A stretch of 55,658 bases of DNA from Pseudomonadota bacterium (GCA_021793575.1 JAJYSM010000016.1:1-55658); one strand, 5' to 3'. Shown: positions 27,972 through 37,343, numbered from the stretch's first letter. Numbers and translations are program-made. Notes: a model not told the origin generated them from the sequence alone.

Positions 27972-30900
27972 ATGAAATCGCAGGGATATCGTTTTCTCTG
28001 CCTTTGCGCAGCCCTGCTCGGTCTGATGCTTATGCCGGGCACGCGGCCAGCGGTCGCTGCGCCGGTGCCAACGGCGCGTGACGCCTGGGCAGCGTTCGAG
28101 ATTCCATGGTTCAACAAGGTGGGCATCGACGAAGGACTACCCCATTCCGTCACCACCGCCCTTGCCCAGGACAGTCGTGGCCTGATGTGGATCGGCACCA
28201 TGGGTGGCCTGGTGCGCTACGACGGCTACCGCATGCAGGTCTTCGGCTTGCGCACCAGCGACACCAACGGTTTGCGGGATGCCTATGTGCGCAGCCTGCT
28301 GGCCTTGCCTGACGGCAGCATGCTGATCGGCACCAATGCCGGCGGCCTGACCCGATTCGATCCGGCGACCGACAGTTTCAGGTCCTACCCGATCGGCCCG
28401 GGCGGCACGGACCGCAAGGTCTATGCGCTGGCCACCGACCATGCCGGTGGTGTGTGGATCGCCACGGATGGTGGCGTGGATCATCTGGATCTGCGCAGCA
28501 ACACGATCCGTCCGGTGGACACCGGCGACGCAGCCTCGCCACGCAACTTCAGCGTGCTGCAGGATCGGCATGGCGACCTGTGGCTGGGCAACAACAACGG
28601 CCTGTTGGTCCGGCGCGCCGGAACCCGCCGCTTCGTGCGCCCCGCAACGGCCGATCCGCTGGCATCCGCCGTGCTGACTAGCCAGATCTGGGCCATCCAC
28701 GAGGATGTGCAGGGTCGGCTGTGGGTAGGCAGTGGCCAGCTGGGCAGCGTGTATCGGGACCGCGATGGAACCTGGCACGCCATCCCCGGCTACAGCGGTT
28801 ACCACGACGGCGCACTGCAACCGACCGTGCGCGATTTTCTCGATGCCGGTGCCGGCAGCGTATGGATCGCCACCGATGGTGGCGGCATCGTCGCCTGGTC
28901 TGCCCGCAGCTCCCGCGTGCAGGTGCTGAGGCACGATCAGGCGGTGGCCTCCTCGCTGCCCGGCAACTCGGTACGCGCCCTGCTCGCGGATCGCAGCGGC
29001 AACCTGTGGGCGGCCACCGACCTCGGCGCGGCCAACATCGACCCTGCTGCCCGCACCGCATTCGCGCTGCTGGCCTCGCCGCTGGAGCAGAACGCACTGT
29101 CCGACACCAATGTGCACAGCATCTTCGTGGACTCGCGCCAGCGCGTCTGGCTCGGCGAAGGTGCCGGTCACATCGACCTGATCGATCTGGCGAACGGCAC
29201 GATGGAGCACCTGCATCTGGGTGGTACCCAGGCGCAGCGGGATGTGCAGTCCTTTGCCGAAACGGCAGATGGCACCATCTGGGTGGGCACCCAGGGGTTG
29301 GCCAGCATCAACCCCGACACGCTTGCCATCCATGACGGCGTGCTGCCGGCGTTGAACAACAAGCCCGTGCTGAGCCTGCAGCGCGATGGCATCGACCTGC
29401 TCATAGGCACCTACGAAGGCGCGTTCCGCTACAACACGCGCACGCACACGCTGGAAAACCGGCGGCACGTACCCGACGATCCGGCCAGCCTGGCCAGCGA
29501 TACCGTACGGCAGATCACCCGGGTCGGCTCTGACTGGTGGTACAGCACCACGCGCGGCATCAGCATCAGTCGCGACGGCAACCCTCGCGGCGATTTTGAA
29601 AATCTTGGCCATGTCGCGGGCGACCCGACCAGTCTGCCGCAGGATTACGTCGGCTCGATCGCACGGGACAGCCTGGGCCGGCTGTGGGTCAGCACCTTTG
29701 GCGGCCTCGGCGTGGTGGACTCGCTGACCCCGGGCAACCCGCCGCACTTCCGCACCGTCGGCTTGCAACAAGGGCTGGCCAGCGACAAGGTCAACGCCGT
29801 GCTCGCCGACGATCACGGCAGGATCTGGGCCAGCATCTCCAGCGGCATCGCGATGATCGACAGCCGCAGCGGCGCCATCGCCAACCTGGGCACTCGCGAC
29901 GGCCTGCATATCACCAGCTACTTCAATATCGCCGCCGCGGTGGCCCCGGGCGGCGATCTGCTGTTCGGCGGTTTGGGCGGCCTCACCGTGATCCACCCGA
30001 ACCTGCCCGCGGCCACCACGATGCCGGCACCGCTGGTGATCACCGCGGCGACGATCAACGGTGACGCGATACCCTTCGGCAAGCTACCGCACGATGGCCA
30101 GACACTCACCCTGAAGCGGGGCATGCGCAACCTGCGGGTCGATTTCTCGCTGCTCGATTACCAGGCACCCACCGAAACGGCCTACAGCTATCGCATGAAT
30201 GGCCTGGATCAGAGCTGGACCGACATCCCCCGCGGCAGCCTGCCCAGCGCGATCTACACCAACCTGCCGCACGGTGCATACCGGCTGCAGCTGCGCGCCG
30301 CCACGCGCGGTCTGCACCCACGCACGATCCAGAGTCAGCTGATCATCGAGGTCCGGCCGCAATGGCATGAAACCTTGCTGGCACGACTGCTGGCTCTCGC
30401 TCTGCTGCTCGCCCTGATGGCGTTGCTGGTGCACCTGCGCACGCGCTATCTGCGGCGACAGGCAATGCGCCTGCAGCGTCGCGTCGACGAGCAAACGCAA
30501 AGTCTGCGCGCAGCCAACCAGCGACTCGATGAGCTGGCCGGCACTGACGATCTCACTGGCGTCTGCAACCGCCGCCGGCTGCTGGAGCTGGCCCGCGGCG
30601 CGTGGGCCGAGGCCGGCACCGGCCCCCTGAGCATCGCGCTGCTGGATCTGGATCATTTCAAGCAGATCAACGATACCCACGGTCACCAAACCGGCGATGC
30701 TGTGCTGCGCGCTGCCGCCACGGTGATTCAGCAACAGTGCCGCCAGGGTGATCTGTTCGGGCGCTTCGGTGGCGAGGAATTCATGCTGTGCCTGCCCGGC
30801 ACTCCGCTGTCAAACGCGCTGGAGATAGCCGAACGCATCCGCAGCACGCTTGCGCAACATCAGATCATCCAGGATGACCAGCCCATCCGGGTAACCGCCT

Positions 30901-31016
30901 GTCTGGGCGTGGCCACCCTGCGAGCAGGTGAATCGATCGAGCAGGCCCTCTCGCGTGCCGACAAGGCGCTGTACGAGGCCAAACGCAGCGGCCGCAACCG
31001 CTGCGCCGCCGCCTGA
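27972..31016 (+). CDS. periplasmic-propeller sensor diguanylate cyclase
   Basis: 1014 residues. Signal peptide about 1-31. Reg_prop two-component-regulator propeller repeats follow (about 45-720, recurring LPDGSMLIGTN/DGTIWVGT-like blades), then a Y_Y_Y domain (about 720-790). One transmembrane helix is near 800-826 and a short coiled coil near 830-855. A GGDEF domain carries active-site GGEEF (933-937) and, five residues before it, the inhibitory I-site RQGD. It should make cyclic di-GMP in response to a periplasmic ligand, with product inhibition. The start at 27972 is set by the signal peptide; the frame stays open far upstream, but there it is antisense to rarA. Confidence 0.92.
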   Translation: MKSQGYRFLCLCAALLGLMLMPGTRPAVAAPVPTARDAWAAFEIPWFNKVGIDEGLPHSVTTALAQDSRGLMWIGTMGGLVRYDGYRMQVFGLRTSDTNGLRDAYVRSLLALPDGSMLIGTNAGGLTRFDPATDSFRSYPIGPGGTDRKVYALATDHAGGVWIATDGGVDHLDLRSNTIRPVDTGDAASPRNFSVLQDRHGDLWLGNNNGLLVRRAGTRRFVRPATADPLASAVLTSQIWAIHEDVQGRLWVGSGQLGSVYRDRDGTWHAIPGYSGYHDGALQPTVRDFLDAGAGSVWIATDGGGIVAWSARSSRVQVLRHDQAVASSLPGNSVRALLADRSGNLWAATDLGAANIDPAARTAFALLASPLEQNALSDTNVHSIFVDSRQRVWLGEGAGHIDLIDLANGTMEHLHLGGTQAQRDVQSFAETADGTIWVGTQGLASINPDTLAIHDGVLPALNNKPVLSLQRDGIDLLIGTYEGAFRYNTRTHTLENRRHVPDDPASLASDTVRQITRVGSDWWYSTTRGISISRDGNPRGDFENLGHVAGDPTSLPQDYVGSIARDSLGRLWVSTFGGLGVVDSLTPGNPPHFRTVGLQQGLASDKVNAVLADDHGRIWASISSGIAMIDSRSGAIANLGTRDGLHITSYFNIAAAVAPGGDLLFGGLGGLTVIHPNLPAATTMPAPLVITAATINGDAIPFGKLPHDGQTLTLKRGMRNLRVDFSLLDYQAPTETAYSYRMNGLDQSWTDIPRGSLPSAIYTNLPHGAYRLQLRAATRGLHPRTIQSQLIIEVRPQWHETLLARLLALALLLALMALLVHLRTRYLRRQAMRLQRRVDEQTQSLRAANQRLDELAGTDDLTGVCNRRRLLELARGAWAEAGTGPLSIALLDLDHFKQINDTHGHQTGDAVLRAAATVIQQQCRQGDLFGRFGGEEFMLCLPGTPLSNALEIAERIRSTLAQHQIIQDDQPIRVTACLGVATLRAGESIEQALSRADKALYEAKRSGRNRCAAA

Positions 31017-31115
31017 TGCACGCGCCGGCGACGGTCAGCTACGGATCCGCCATGCGAGTTCCACAGCGACTCCGGACCACTGCGTGGCGCGGCCGCGCCA
31101 ACTCAAGCAGCGCGC

Positions 31116-31901
31116 TCAGCGCCGCGCCGATCGGCCGCCTAATGCATGAAAATGCGACGGCGGTGCCAGATGGGCGCGCACCGCCTCGAACAACGGATTG
31201 ACCTGGGCTGGTTCCTGCAGATGGCGACTCACGGCGGCTGCGGCCAGTTGCGCCACCTCCATCGGCAGCGGCGGCGCGGCGCCGGGCCAGAATGCCAGTT
31301 CGATGGCTCCCAATCGTTCGCTGCCGTCCATGTGCGGCAGCATTTCCACGTACACGGCCTGGCGCAGGTCGTTCTCTGCCGCACCATGGCTTGGCGCAAG
31401 CATGAGCCGGAACGCCCGCTGATTGGAGCTCTTGAGAAAGGTGTCATAGGCCGTCAGGCAGCCCGCCAACAACGAGCGGTGGCGCCCCGCATCGCTGCCC
31501 TGCCGTTGCGCCGGATCGTGTTCCACGATGGCTACTGCGAAGCGCACCGGCAGGCGCCGGATGAGCGTGGCCAGGGTGCTCTCGGCGGCGCCCCACTCGC
31601 GCTCGAGCGGACCACTCAACTGCGGCGCCACCTGTTGCATCCAGGATGAACCCTGCACCGGATTGGACATGGACAGGCCATTGCGCACGGCCCGCATGGC
31701 GGCGGACGCCTCGGCCAGCACCGACCACGCGGCAGGCATCGTGGGCCAGCACAGGATCTGCACGAACACGTTTTTCGCGACGGCCTCGCCCAGGAAGGCC
31801 ACTTGTTCGGGGGCCAGCCCGGTCATCGACAATGACGCCGCGTTGCCCGCAGGGGCCGCCCCCGATCGCGTCGGCCGGGCGCGCTCAGCGTGCGCGGACA
31901 T
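31116..31901 (-). CDS. hypothetical protein, RHH-gene partner
   Basis: 261 residues from the ATG at 31901, overlapping the end of the upstream RHH gene by 17 bases. No signal peptide. It contains Ala-rich helical stretches and a hydrophobic start (PEQVAFLGEAVAKNVFVQILCWPTMP, about 30-55 taken as two parts). There are several Trp/Pro motifs and a C-terminal helix. Not recognised. Overlap indicates translational coupling with the RHH protein. Divergent from the hyf-like operon, so a role in its regulation or assembly is possible but unproven. Confidence 0.6.
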   Translation of the reverse strand: MSAHAERARPTRSGAAPAGNAASLSMTGLAPEQVAFLGEAVAKNVFVQILCWPTMPAAWSVLAEASAAMRAVRNGLSMSNPVQGSSWMQQVAPQLSGPLEREWGAAESTLATLIRRLPVRFAVAIVEHDPAQRQGSDAGRHRSLLAGCLTAYDTFLKSSNQRAFRLMLAPSHGAAENDLRQAVYVEMLPHMDGSERLGAIELAFWPGAAPPLPMEVAQLAAAAVSRHLQEPAQVNPLFEAVRAHLAPPSHFHALGGRSARR

Positions 31902-32112
31902 GGGGATTCCCGGATGCGGCCGCGGCCTGGTCAGCGGGATCGGTCTCGGCATGCCAGGGGCGTCCCGAGCGCTGCTCGATATAGTCGCGGATCAGCCGTC
32001 GCACGACCTGCGACGGCGTGGCGTCTTCTCCTGCACACAGTCGCTCGAACACCGCCTTCTTGCGCGGATCGATCAGGATGGTCAGGCGGGCCGTGCGATT
32101 TTCTGTTGGCAT
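31885..32112 (-). CDS. ribbon-helix-helix DNA-binding protein
   Basis: 75 residues. CopG/Arc-type pattern: strand RTARLTILID, then helices PRKKAVFERLCAGE and TPSQVVRRLIRDYIEQRSG. The tail is Ala/Pro-rich. ATG at 32112 chosen because an upstream ATG adds Cys-rich residues unlike RHH proteins. It starts 37 bases from a 19-bp palindrome that overlaps the hyf-like operon promoter, the classic layout of a divergent regulator. Could alternatively be the antitoxin half of a pair with the overlapping downstream gene, though that gene is long for a toxin. Confidence 0.75.
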   Translation of the reverse strand: MPTENRTARLTILIDPRKKAVFERLCAGEDATPSQVVRRLIRDYIEQRSGRPWHAETDPADQAAAASGNPHVRAR

Positions 32113-32127
32113 ATGCGTCTCATCAGT

Positions 32128-32156
32128 CTTACACTGGAAACAACTTGTATGATAAT
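32128..32156 (+). promoter_or_regulatory. candidate promoter of the hyf-like operon
   Basis: -35 CTTACA (32128-32133), 17-base spacer, -10 GATAAT (32151-32156). Predicted start near 32163, three bases before an ATG (32166). The -10 is inside the RHH-sized palindrome. Confidence 0.5.
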
Positions 32157-32167
32157 ACATTTATCAT
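32149..32167. promoter_or_regulatory. palindromic operator between RHH gene and hyf-like operon
   Basis: ATGATAATACATTTATCAT, perfect 7-bp arms with a 5-base spacer, AT-rich in a GC-rich region. It overlaps the -10 and start point of the plus-strand promoter and lies upstream of the minus-strand RHH gene, so one bound dimer pair could repress both. Confidence 0.6.
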
Positions 32168-32246
32168 GGTGACCACACAAAGACCGGCCCCGACCAGCTG
32201 CCGTCCAGCCCGTGGCATGCCTTCGGCAGGGGTGCGGCAGCGGTGA
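32166..32246 (+). CDS. possible 26-codon upstream ORF of hyfB
   Basis: ATG at 32166, stop TGA at 32244-32246 overlapping the hyfB GTG start (GTGA). The peptide is basic and Pro/Arg-rich (RPAPTSCRPARG). With the predicted start point only three bases upstream the message would be nearly leaderless. It may couple hyfB translation to its own. No family expected. Confidence 0.3.
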   Translation: MVTTQRPAPTSCRPARGMPSAGVRQR

Positions 32247-34255
32247 GCGCACTGGCAATCAACACGCCGCTGGCGCTGCTGCTGGATCTCGTCGCCGCGT
32301 GGTTGCTGGTGGGTGCGCTCGGCCTGATCCAGCCCAATCGCATCGGCTGGGTCGCGCGCACCCTGTTTCCGCTGGGCGCGCTGGTGGCGCTCGGCGTCGC
32401 CGGCATGGGCACGCTGGCGCTGGCGACCGATTTCACCGTGCAGAGCGCCGTGCTTCCGCTCGGACTGCCGGATCTGCCGTTCCACGTGCGGCTGGACGCG
32501 TTGTCCGGCTTCTTTCTGCTGCTGCTGGGCAGCGCGGGAGCCGGGATCTCGATCTTCGCCGCCGGTTATTTCCGGCACGGCGAAGGCACCGCGCCAGGCC
32601 TGCTGTGTCTGCAGTACCACGTATTTCTGGCCAGCATGGCGATGGTCATCCTGGCCGACGATGCCTACCTGTTCATGGTGGCCTGGGAAACCATGGCGCT
32701 GAGTTCGTATTTCCTGGTGACCGCCCAGCATCGGTTGCCGGAGATCCGGCGCGCCGGCTTCCTCTATCTGCTGATGGCCCATGTGGGCGCCCTGGGAATC
32801 CTGCTGTGCTTCGGTGTGCTGCATGGCGGCAGCTGGCAAATGACGTTTGCTGCGATGCGCGGCGCCACGCTGGCACCGGCCTGGGCCAGTGTGGCCTTTG
32901 TGCTGGCCTTGTTCGGATTCGGCGCCAAGGCCGGCCTGGTACCGCTGCATGTCTGGCTGCCGGAAGCCCACCCTGCGGCGCCGTCGCCGGTGTCAGCGAT
33001 GATGAGTGGCCTGATGCTCAAGGTCGGGGTATATGGGTTGTTGCGGGTCAGTCTGGATCTGCTGCACGTGGGTCCGTGGTGGTGGGGTTTGCTGACCCTC
33101 GGGCTCGGCCTCGGCACCGCGCTGTATGGCGCGATCTTCGCGGCGGTGCAGACCGACATGAAGCGCCTGCTGGCGTATTCCTCGATCGAGAATATCGGGC
33201 TGATCTTCGCCGGCGTCGGACTGGCCCTGCTGTGCCGCAGCTTCGACATGCGCCTGCTCGCCGCGCTGGCGCTCGCGGCGGCGCTGATTCATGCGTTCAA
33301 CCATGCATTCTTCAAAAGCCTGCTGTTCCTCGTCACCGGATCGGTCATGCATGCCACCGGCGAGCGCAGCCTTGGCAAGCTCGGCGGATTGATCCGCTAC
33401 ATGCCATGGGTGGCAGCGCTGGCACTGATCGGCTCGCTGGCGATCGCCGGGCTGCCGCCACTCAACGGGTTCGTCTCCGAGTGGCTGCTGCTGCAGGCGT
33501 TTCTGCAGACGCCGCACATCCCGCACGCGTTCCTGAACATGATCGTGCCGCTGGGCGCGGCCATCGTGTCGCTGACCGCCGCGCTGGCCGGCTACGTGAT
33601 GGTGAAGTTCTACGGCGTGATCTTTCTGGGCCAGCCACGCGAACCTTCGCTGGAGCGGGCGCATGACGCCGGCTGGCTCGAGCGGATCGGCCTGGGCTGG
33701 CTGGCACTCGGTTGCATCCTGATCGGCGTGTTTCCCCAGGTCGCACTGGATGTGGTGGGCCGCATCACCCAGCCACTGGTCGGGGCGACCGTGCAGCGCG
33801 GGCCGTCGCCGTGGTGGATGACGCCGATCGCCTCGAACCAGGCGTCGTACAGCGGCCTGTGGCTGTGGCTGGGCCTGCTGCTCGCGATCGGCGCCACCTT
33901 CGTGCTGGTGCGCCGCTTCTACCATGGTCGCGCTCGCCGCACGCCGGCATGGGATTGTGGCTATCCATGGCAAACGCCGCGCATGCAGGATTCCTCCGAA
34001 GGTTTCGGCCAGCCGATCCGCCATCTGTTCGGCCCGGTGTTCCGGATGGAGCGCGAGCTGCCGTTGCCCGCCGATGTCCAACCGCAGTATCGCGTGAAGG
34101 TCGAAGAACGCTTCTGGCATGCGCTTTACCTGCCACTGGCTCGCCTCGTGCAGCGCATCGCCGAACGCGTGACGATCCTGCAGGGCGGACGTCTGGCGAT
34201 CTACCTGCTGTACAGCTTCATGACGCTGCTGCTGCTGCTGGTGTGGGTGCTATGA
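32243..34255 (+). CDS. hyfB: HyfB-like antiporter subunit of an Ehr-type complex
   Basis: 670 residues, about the length of E. coli HyfB, with about 16 membrane helices. Member of the NuoL/M/N antiporter family that drives ion translocation in complex I and group-4 hydrogenases. Conserved channel residues are present: Glu149 (MVAWETMALSS), Lys229 (GFGAKAGLVPLHVWLP) and Lys260 (SGLMLKVGVYG). A long C-terminal part includes DCGYPWQTPRMQ, typical of HyfB. GTG start at 32243; no ATG fits. First gene of a six-gene operon, overlapping hyfC as ATGA. Confidence 0.9.
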   Translation: MSALAINTPLALLLDLVAAWLLVGALGLIQPNRIGWVARTLFPLGALVALGVAGMGTLALATDFTVQSAVLPLGLPDLPFHVRLDALSGFFLLLLGSAGAGISIFAAGYFRHGEGTAPGLLCLQYHVFLASMAMVILADDAYLFMVAWETMALSSYFLVTAQHRLPEIRRAGFLYLLMAHVGALGILLCFGVLHGGSWQMTFAAMRGATLAPAWASVAFVLALFGFGAKAGLVPLHVWLPEAHPAAPSPVSAMMSGLMLKVGVYGLLRVSLDLLHVGPWWWGLLTLGLGLGTALYGAIFAAVQTDMKRLLAYSSIENIGLIFAGVGLALLCRSFDMRLLAALALAAALIHAFNHAFFKSLLFLVTGSVMHATGERSLGKLGGLIRYMPWVAALALIGSLAIAGLPPLNGFVSEWLLLQAFLQTPHIPHAFLNMIVPLGAAIVSLTAALAGYVMVKFYGVIFLGQPREPSLERAHDAGWLERIGLGWLALGCILIGVFPQVALDVVGRITQPLVGATVQRGPSPWWMTPIASNQASYSGLWLWLGLLLAIGATFVLVRRFYHGRARRTPAWDCGYPWQTPRMQDSSEGFGQPIRHLFGPVFRMERELPLPADVQPQYRVKVEERFWHALYLPLARLVQRIAERVTILQGGRLAIYLLYSFMTLLLLLVWVL

Positions 34256-35205
34256 CAGCCGTCGCTTACGCATGGCAGGTAGGCGAGTGCCTGCTGGCGA
34301 TCGCCCTCGCGCCGTTGTTCGCCGGCTGGGTCGGGCAATGTCGTGCCTGGTTGCAGAACCGATCCGCGCCGCCGCTGTGGCAGCCCTACCGGGTGCTGCG
34401 CAAGCTGTTCCACAAGGATGCGGCACTGGCCACGCACGCCTCCTGGCTGTTCCGTGCGGCACCTTACGTGGTGTTTTCCACCATGGTGGTGGCGGCGGCG
34501 ATCATCCCCTCGGTGACCACCGATCTGCCGCTGGCCCGCGTCGCCGACGCGATTGCGCTCGTCGGTGTGTTCGCGACCGGGCGCGTATTCATTTCGCTGG
34601 CGGCGATGGACGTCGGCACGGCGTTTGGCAGCATGGGCGCACGGCGCGAGATGATGATCGGCTTTCTCGCCGAACCGGCGCTGCTGATGGTGCTGTTCTG
34701 CGCCTTCATGACGTATGGCAGCACCGCACTGCCCAGCGTGGTGGAAGGTGCGCTGAGCCAGCACGCCGTCGTGCTGCATCCGAGCCTGTTCTTTGCCGGC
34801 GTGGCATTTGTGATGGTGCTGCTGGCCGAAAATGCCCGCTTGCCGGTCGACAACCCGTCAACTCATCTCGAGCTGACGATGATCCATGAAGCGATGATCC
34901 TGGAATATTCGGCGCGTCATCTGGCGCTGCTCGAATGGGCCTCCTGGCTGAAGCTGTTCAACTACGCCTGCATCGGCTTCGCGCTGTTCCTGCCCTGGGG
35001 TATCGCCGTGCATGGCGCCGGTATCGGCCTGCTCGCACTCGCCATCGGCGCGCTGCTGGTCAAGCTCGTCATCGCCGGGGCCGCGTTGGCGCTGTTCGAG
35101 ACCCTCTCGGCCAAGCTGCGGTTGTTCCGCGCGCCGGAGTTTCTGACCATGGCGTTCCTGTTCGCCGTGCTCGGCCTGCTCGTCTACCTGCTGCTGGGAG
35201 TCTGA
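34252..35205 (+). CDS. hyfC: HyfC-like (NuoH family) membrane subunit
   Basis: 317 residues, eight or so helices. Homologue of NuoH/HycD/HyfC, the subunit joining the peripheral arm to the antiporters. The conserved loop ENARLPVDNPSTHLEL (about 188-203) and HEAMILEYS (about 207-215) carry the acidic residues of the family. In complex I this subunit contributes to the quinone channel. Start overlaps the hyfB stop. Confidence 0.9.
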   Translation: MTAVAYAWQVGECLLAIALAPLFAGWVGQCRAWLQNRSAPPLWQPYRVLRKLFHKDAALATHASWLFRAAPYVVFSTMVVAAAIIPSVTTDLPLARVADAIALVGVFATGRVFISLAAMDVGTAFGSMGARREMMIGFLAEPALLMVLFCAFMTYGSTALPSVVEGALSQHAVVLHPSLFFAGVAFVMVLLAENARLPVDNPSTHLELTMIHEAMILEYSARHLALLEWASWLKLFNYACIGFALFLPWGIAVHGAGIGLLALAIGALLVKLVIAGAALALFETLSAKLRLFRAPEFLTMAFLFAVLGLLVYLLLGV

Positions 35206-35209
35206 GCCC

Positions 35210-35875
35210 ATGGCCCCACTGAGCTTCGCTACCCAGGTTGTGCAGGTGCTCGCGGGTGCCTTGCTGCTGATCTCGTTCGCCATGCTGGCCGAACGGCGCA
35301 GCCGCCGACTGCTGATCCTGCTGGTGTGGCAGGGCGTGGTGCTGGTTACCTCCACCGTGCTGGTGGCCACCTCGGCCCATCTCACGCACCTGTATTACTC
35401 GGCCGCGCTGACCTTGCTGCTGAAGGTGTGCCTGTTGCCGTGGATCCTGTTCCGGCTGATGCGCAAGCTGGGCATCGAACGCGACAACGAACCGCTGGTC
35501 AATGTGCCCACCCTGATGCTGGTGGGGCTGGGTCTGGTTATCTTCGCGTTCGGGCTGGCGCAGCCGGTCACGGCGCTGGCCACGACGGTGCTTCGCCATA
35601 CGTTGGGAATCGCATTGGCCGTCATCCTGCTGTCGTTCCTGATGATCCTGGCCCGGCGCAAGGCCTTCACCCAGGTGATCGGTTTCCTGTCGCTGGAAAA
35701 CGGGCTGTTTTTCGCCGCCACCAGCACCACCTACGGCATGCCGATGGTGGTGGAGCTTGGCATGGCGCTGGACCTGCTGGTGGCCGTCTTCATCTTCGGC
35801 ATCTTCTTCTTCCATATCCGGGAGCAGTTCGACAGCCTCGATCTTGACCAACTCGAATCTCTCAAGGAGGACTGA
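35210..35875 (+). CDS. hyfE: HyfE-like (NuoK-related) membrane subunit
   Basis: 221 residues, about seven helices, similar to E. coli HyfE (216). Contains the NuoK-like core in its second half (VIGFLSLENGLFFAATSTTYGMP), where the Glu of SLENG matches the conserved buried glutamate of NuoK. It ends with an amphipathic acidic tail. Four bases after hyfC; an AAGGAGG at its 3' end serves as ribosome site for hyfF. Confidence 0.88.
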   Translation: MAPLSFATQVVQVLAGALLLISFAMLAERRSRRLLILLVWQGVVLVTSTVLVATSAHLTHLYYSAALTLLLKVCLLPWILFRLMRKLGIERDNEPLVNVPTLMLVGLGLVIFAFGLAQPVTALATTVLRHTLGIALAVILLSFLMILARRKAFTQVIGFLSLENGLFFAATSTTYGMPMVVELGMALDLLVAVFIFGIFFFHIREQFDSLDLDQLESLKED

Positions 35876-35876
35876 C

Positions 35877-37331
35877 GTGGAGATTCTGCTGGTCTTGGGA
35901 TGTCCTCTGCTGGGTGCGGCGCTGCTCGCCATCGTCGGCGCGAAACGCCATGCCGCCGAAGTCAGCGTGGCGGTCAGCCTGGCCACCTTGCTGGCAGCCG
36001 CAGCACTGGTGACACGGGTCATCCGGCACGGCCCGATGACGGCCTGGGACGAAGAGTTCTTCATCGACCCGTTCAACGTGTTCCTGGTGGCACTGACGGC
36101 GCTGGTCGGCTTCACCACCGCCGTCTTTTCGCGGCCGTACATGCGCATCGAGGCAAACCAGGGCCGGCTCACGCCGGGTCGGCTGCGGCTGTATCACAGC
36201 ATGTACCAGCTGTTCATGGCCGCCATGCTGCTGGCACTGACCACCAACAACATGGGCTTCATGTGGGTGGCGATGGAGATGGCCACGCTGTCGACCGTAC
36301 TGCTGGTTTCGCTGTACCGCACGCGCGCCAGCATCGAGGCCGCCTGGAAGTACTTCATCCTTTGTGGTGTCGGCATCGCGCTGGCGCTGTTCGGCACGGC
36401 GCTGCTGTACACCGCTGCCGAGGATCTGCTCGGGGGCGAGGGTATGGGCGCGTTGCTGTGGACCCATCTCGACGCCGTCAAGGGGCAGCTGGAACCGCGC
36501 GTGATGGGCATGGCGTTTGTCTTCCTGCTGGTCGGTTACGGCACCAAGGTGGGTCTGGCGCCGTTGCACAACTGGTTGCCGGATGCGCATGCCGAGGGTC
36601 CGACGCCGGTCTCCGCGGTGCTCTCCGGCCTGCTGCTCAACGTGGCGCTGTATGCGGTGATTCGCTGCAAGATTCTCACCGACGGGGCGCTGCATTCGCA
36701 CCTGCCCGGTCACATGCTGATGGGCTTCGGGCTGCTGTCGACCGTGCTGGCGAGTTTCTTCCTGTGGCGCCAGAGGGATATCAAGCGGCTGTTCGCGTAT
36801 TCCTCGATCGAGCACATGGGCATCATCACGTTCGCGTTCGGCATGGGCGGGCCGATCGCGAACTTCGCGGCGCTGCTGCACATGACGATGCACTCACTGA
36901 CCAAGTCCGCGATCTTCTTTGCCGCCGGCCATGCCACGCAACTGTCCGGCACGCAGCGCATGGACAAGATCCGCGGCTTGCTGGCGATTCATCCCAGCGT
37001 GGGCTGGGGCCTGATGCTCGGCGGACTGGCGATACTCGGCATGCCGCCGTTTGGTGTGTTCACCAGCGAATACCTGATCCTGACCACGGCGATGCGCGAT
37101 CACCCGTGGGCCACGCCGATCCTGCTGATCGCCCTCGCCGTCGCCTTCGGCGCGATCTTCAGCCGCCTGCAGCCGATGGTGTATGGCGATACCGATGCGC
37201 AACCGCTGCCGCACTCGCCGGCGCTGGTTCCGGTGTTCATCCATCTGGGGATCGTGCTGATGATGGGCTTGTACATTCCGCCAGCGCTGGCCGAGTGGTA
37301 CCGCCTGGCGGCCCGGCTGATTGGCGGTTGA
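35877..37331 (+). CDS. hyfF: HyfF-like antiporter subunit
   Basis: 484 residues, about 14 helices, NuoL/M/N family. Channel residues conserved: Glu134 (WVAMEMATLS) and Lys224 (GYGTKVGLAPLHNWLPDAH), plus the PTPVSA motif and K-R-L-F-A-Y-S-S-I-E-H-M-G. GTG start at 35877, six bases after a perfect AAGGAGG site, one base beyond the hyfE stop; a longer frame upstream overlaps hyfE and is not conserved. Gives the complex a second ion path in addition to HyfB. Confidence 0.9.
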   Translation: MEILLVLGCPLLGAALLAIVGAKRHAAEVSVAVSLATLLAAAALVTRVIRHGPMTAWDEEFFIDPFNVFLVALTALVGFTTAVFSRPYMRIEANQGRLTPGRLRLYHSMYQLFMAAMLLALTTNNMGFMWVAMEMATLSTVLLVSLYRTRASIEAAWKYFILCGVGIALALFGTALLYTAAEDLLGGEGMGALLWTHLDAVKGQLEPRVMGMAFVFLLVGYGTKVGLAPLHNWLPDAHAEGPTPVSAVLSGLLLNVALYAVIRCKILTDGALHSHLPGHMLMGFGLLSTVLASFFLWRQRDIKRLFAYSSIEHMGIITFAFGMGGPIANFAALLHMTMHSLTKSAIFFAAGHATQLSGTQRMDKIRGLLAIHPSVGWGLMLGGLAILGMPPFGVFTSEYLILTTAMRDHPWATPILLIALAVAFGAIFSRLQPMVYGDTDAQPLPHSPALVPVFIHLGIVLMMGLYIPPALAEWYRLAARLIGG

Positions 37332-37343
37332 CGGGGTGACAGC

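Noticed and set aside
31885..32112. Toxin-antitoxin pair of the RHH gene with the overlapping downstream gene
   Set aside because: The downstream protein (261 residues) is long for a toxin and has no toxin fold that I recognise; divergence from the Ehr operon suits a regulator better. Not excluded.
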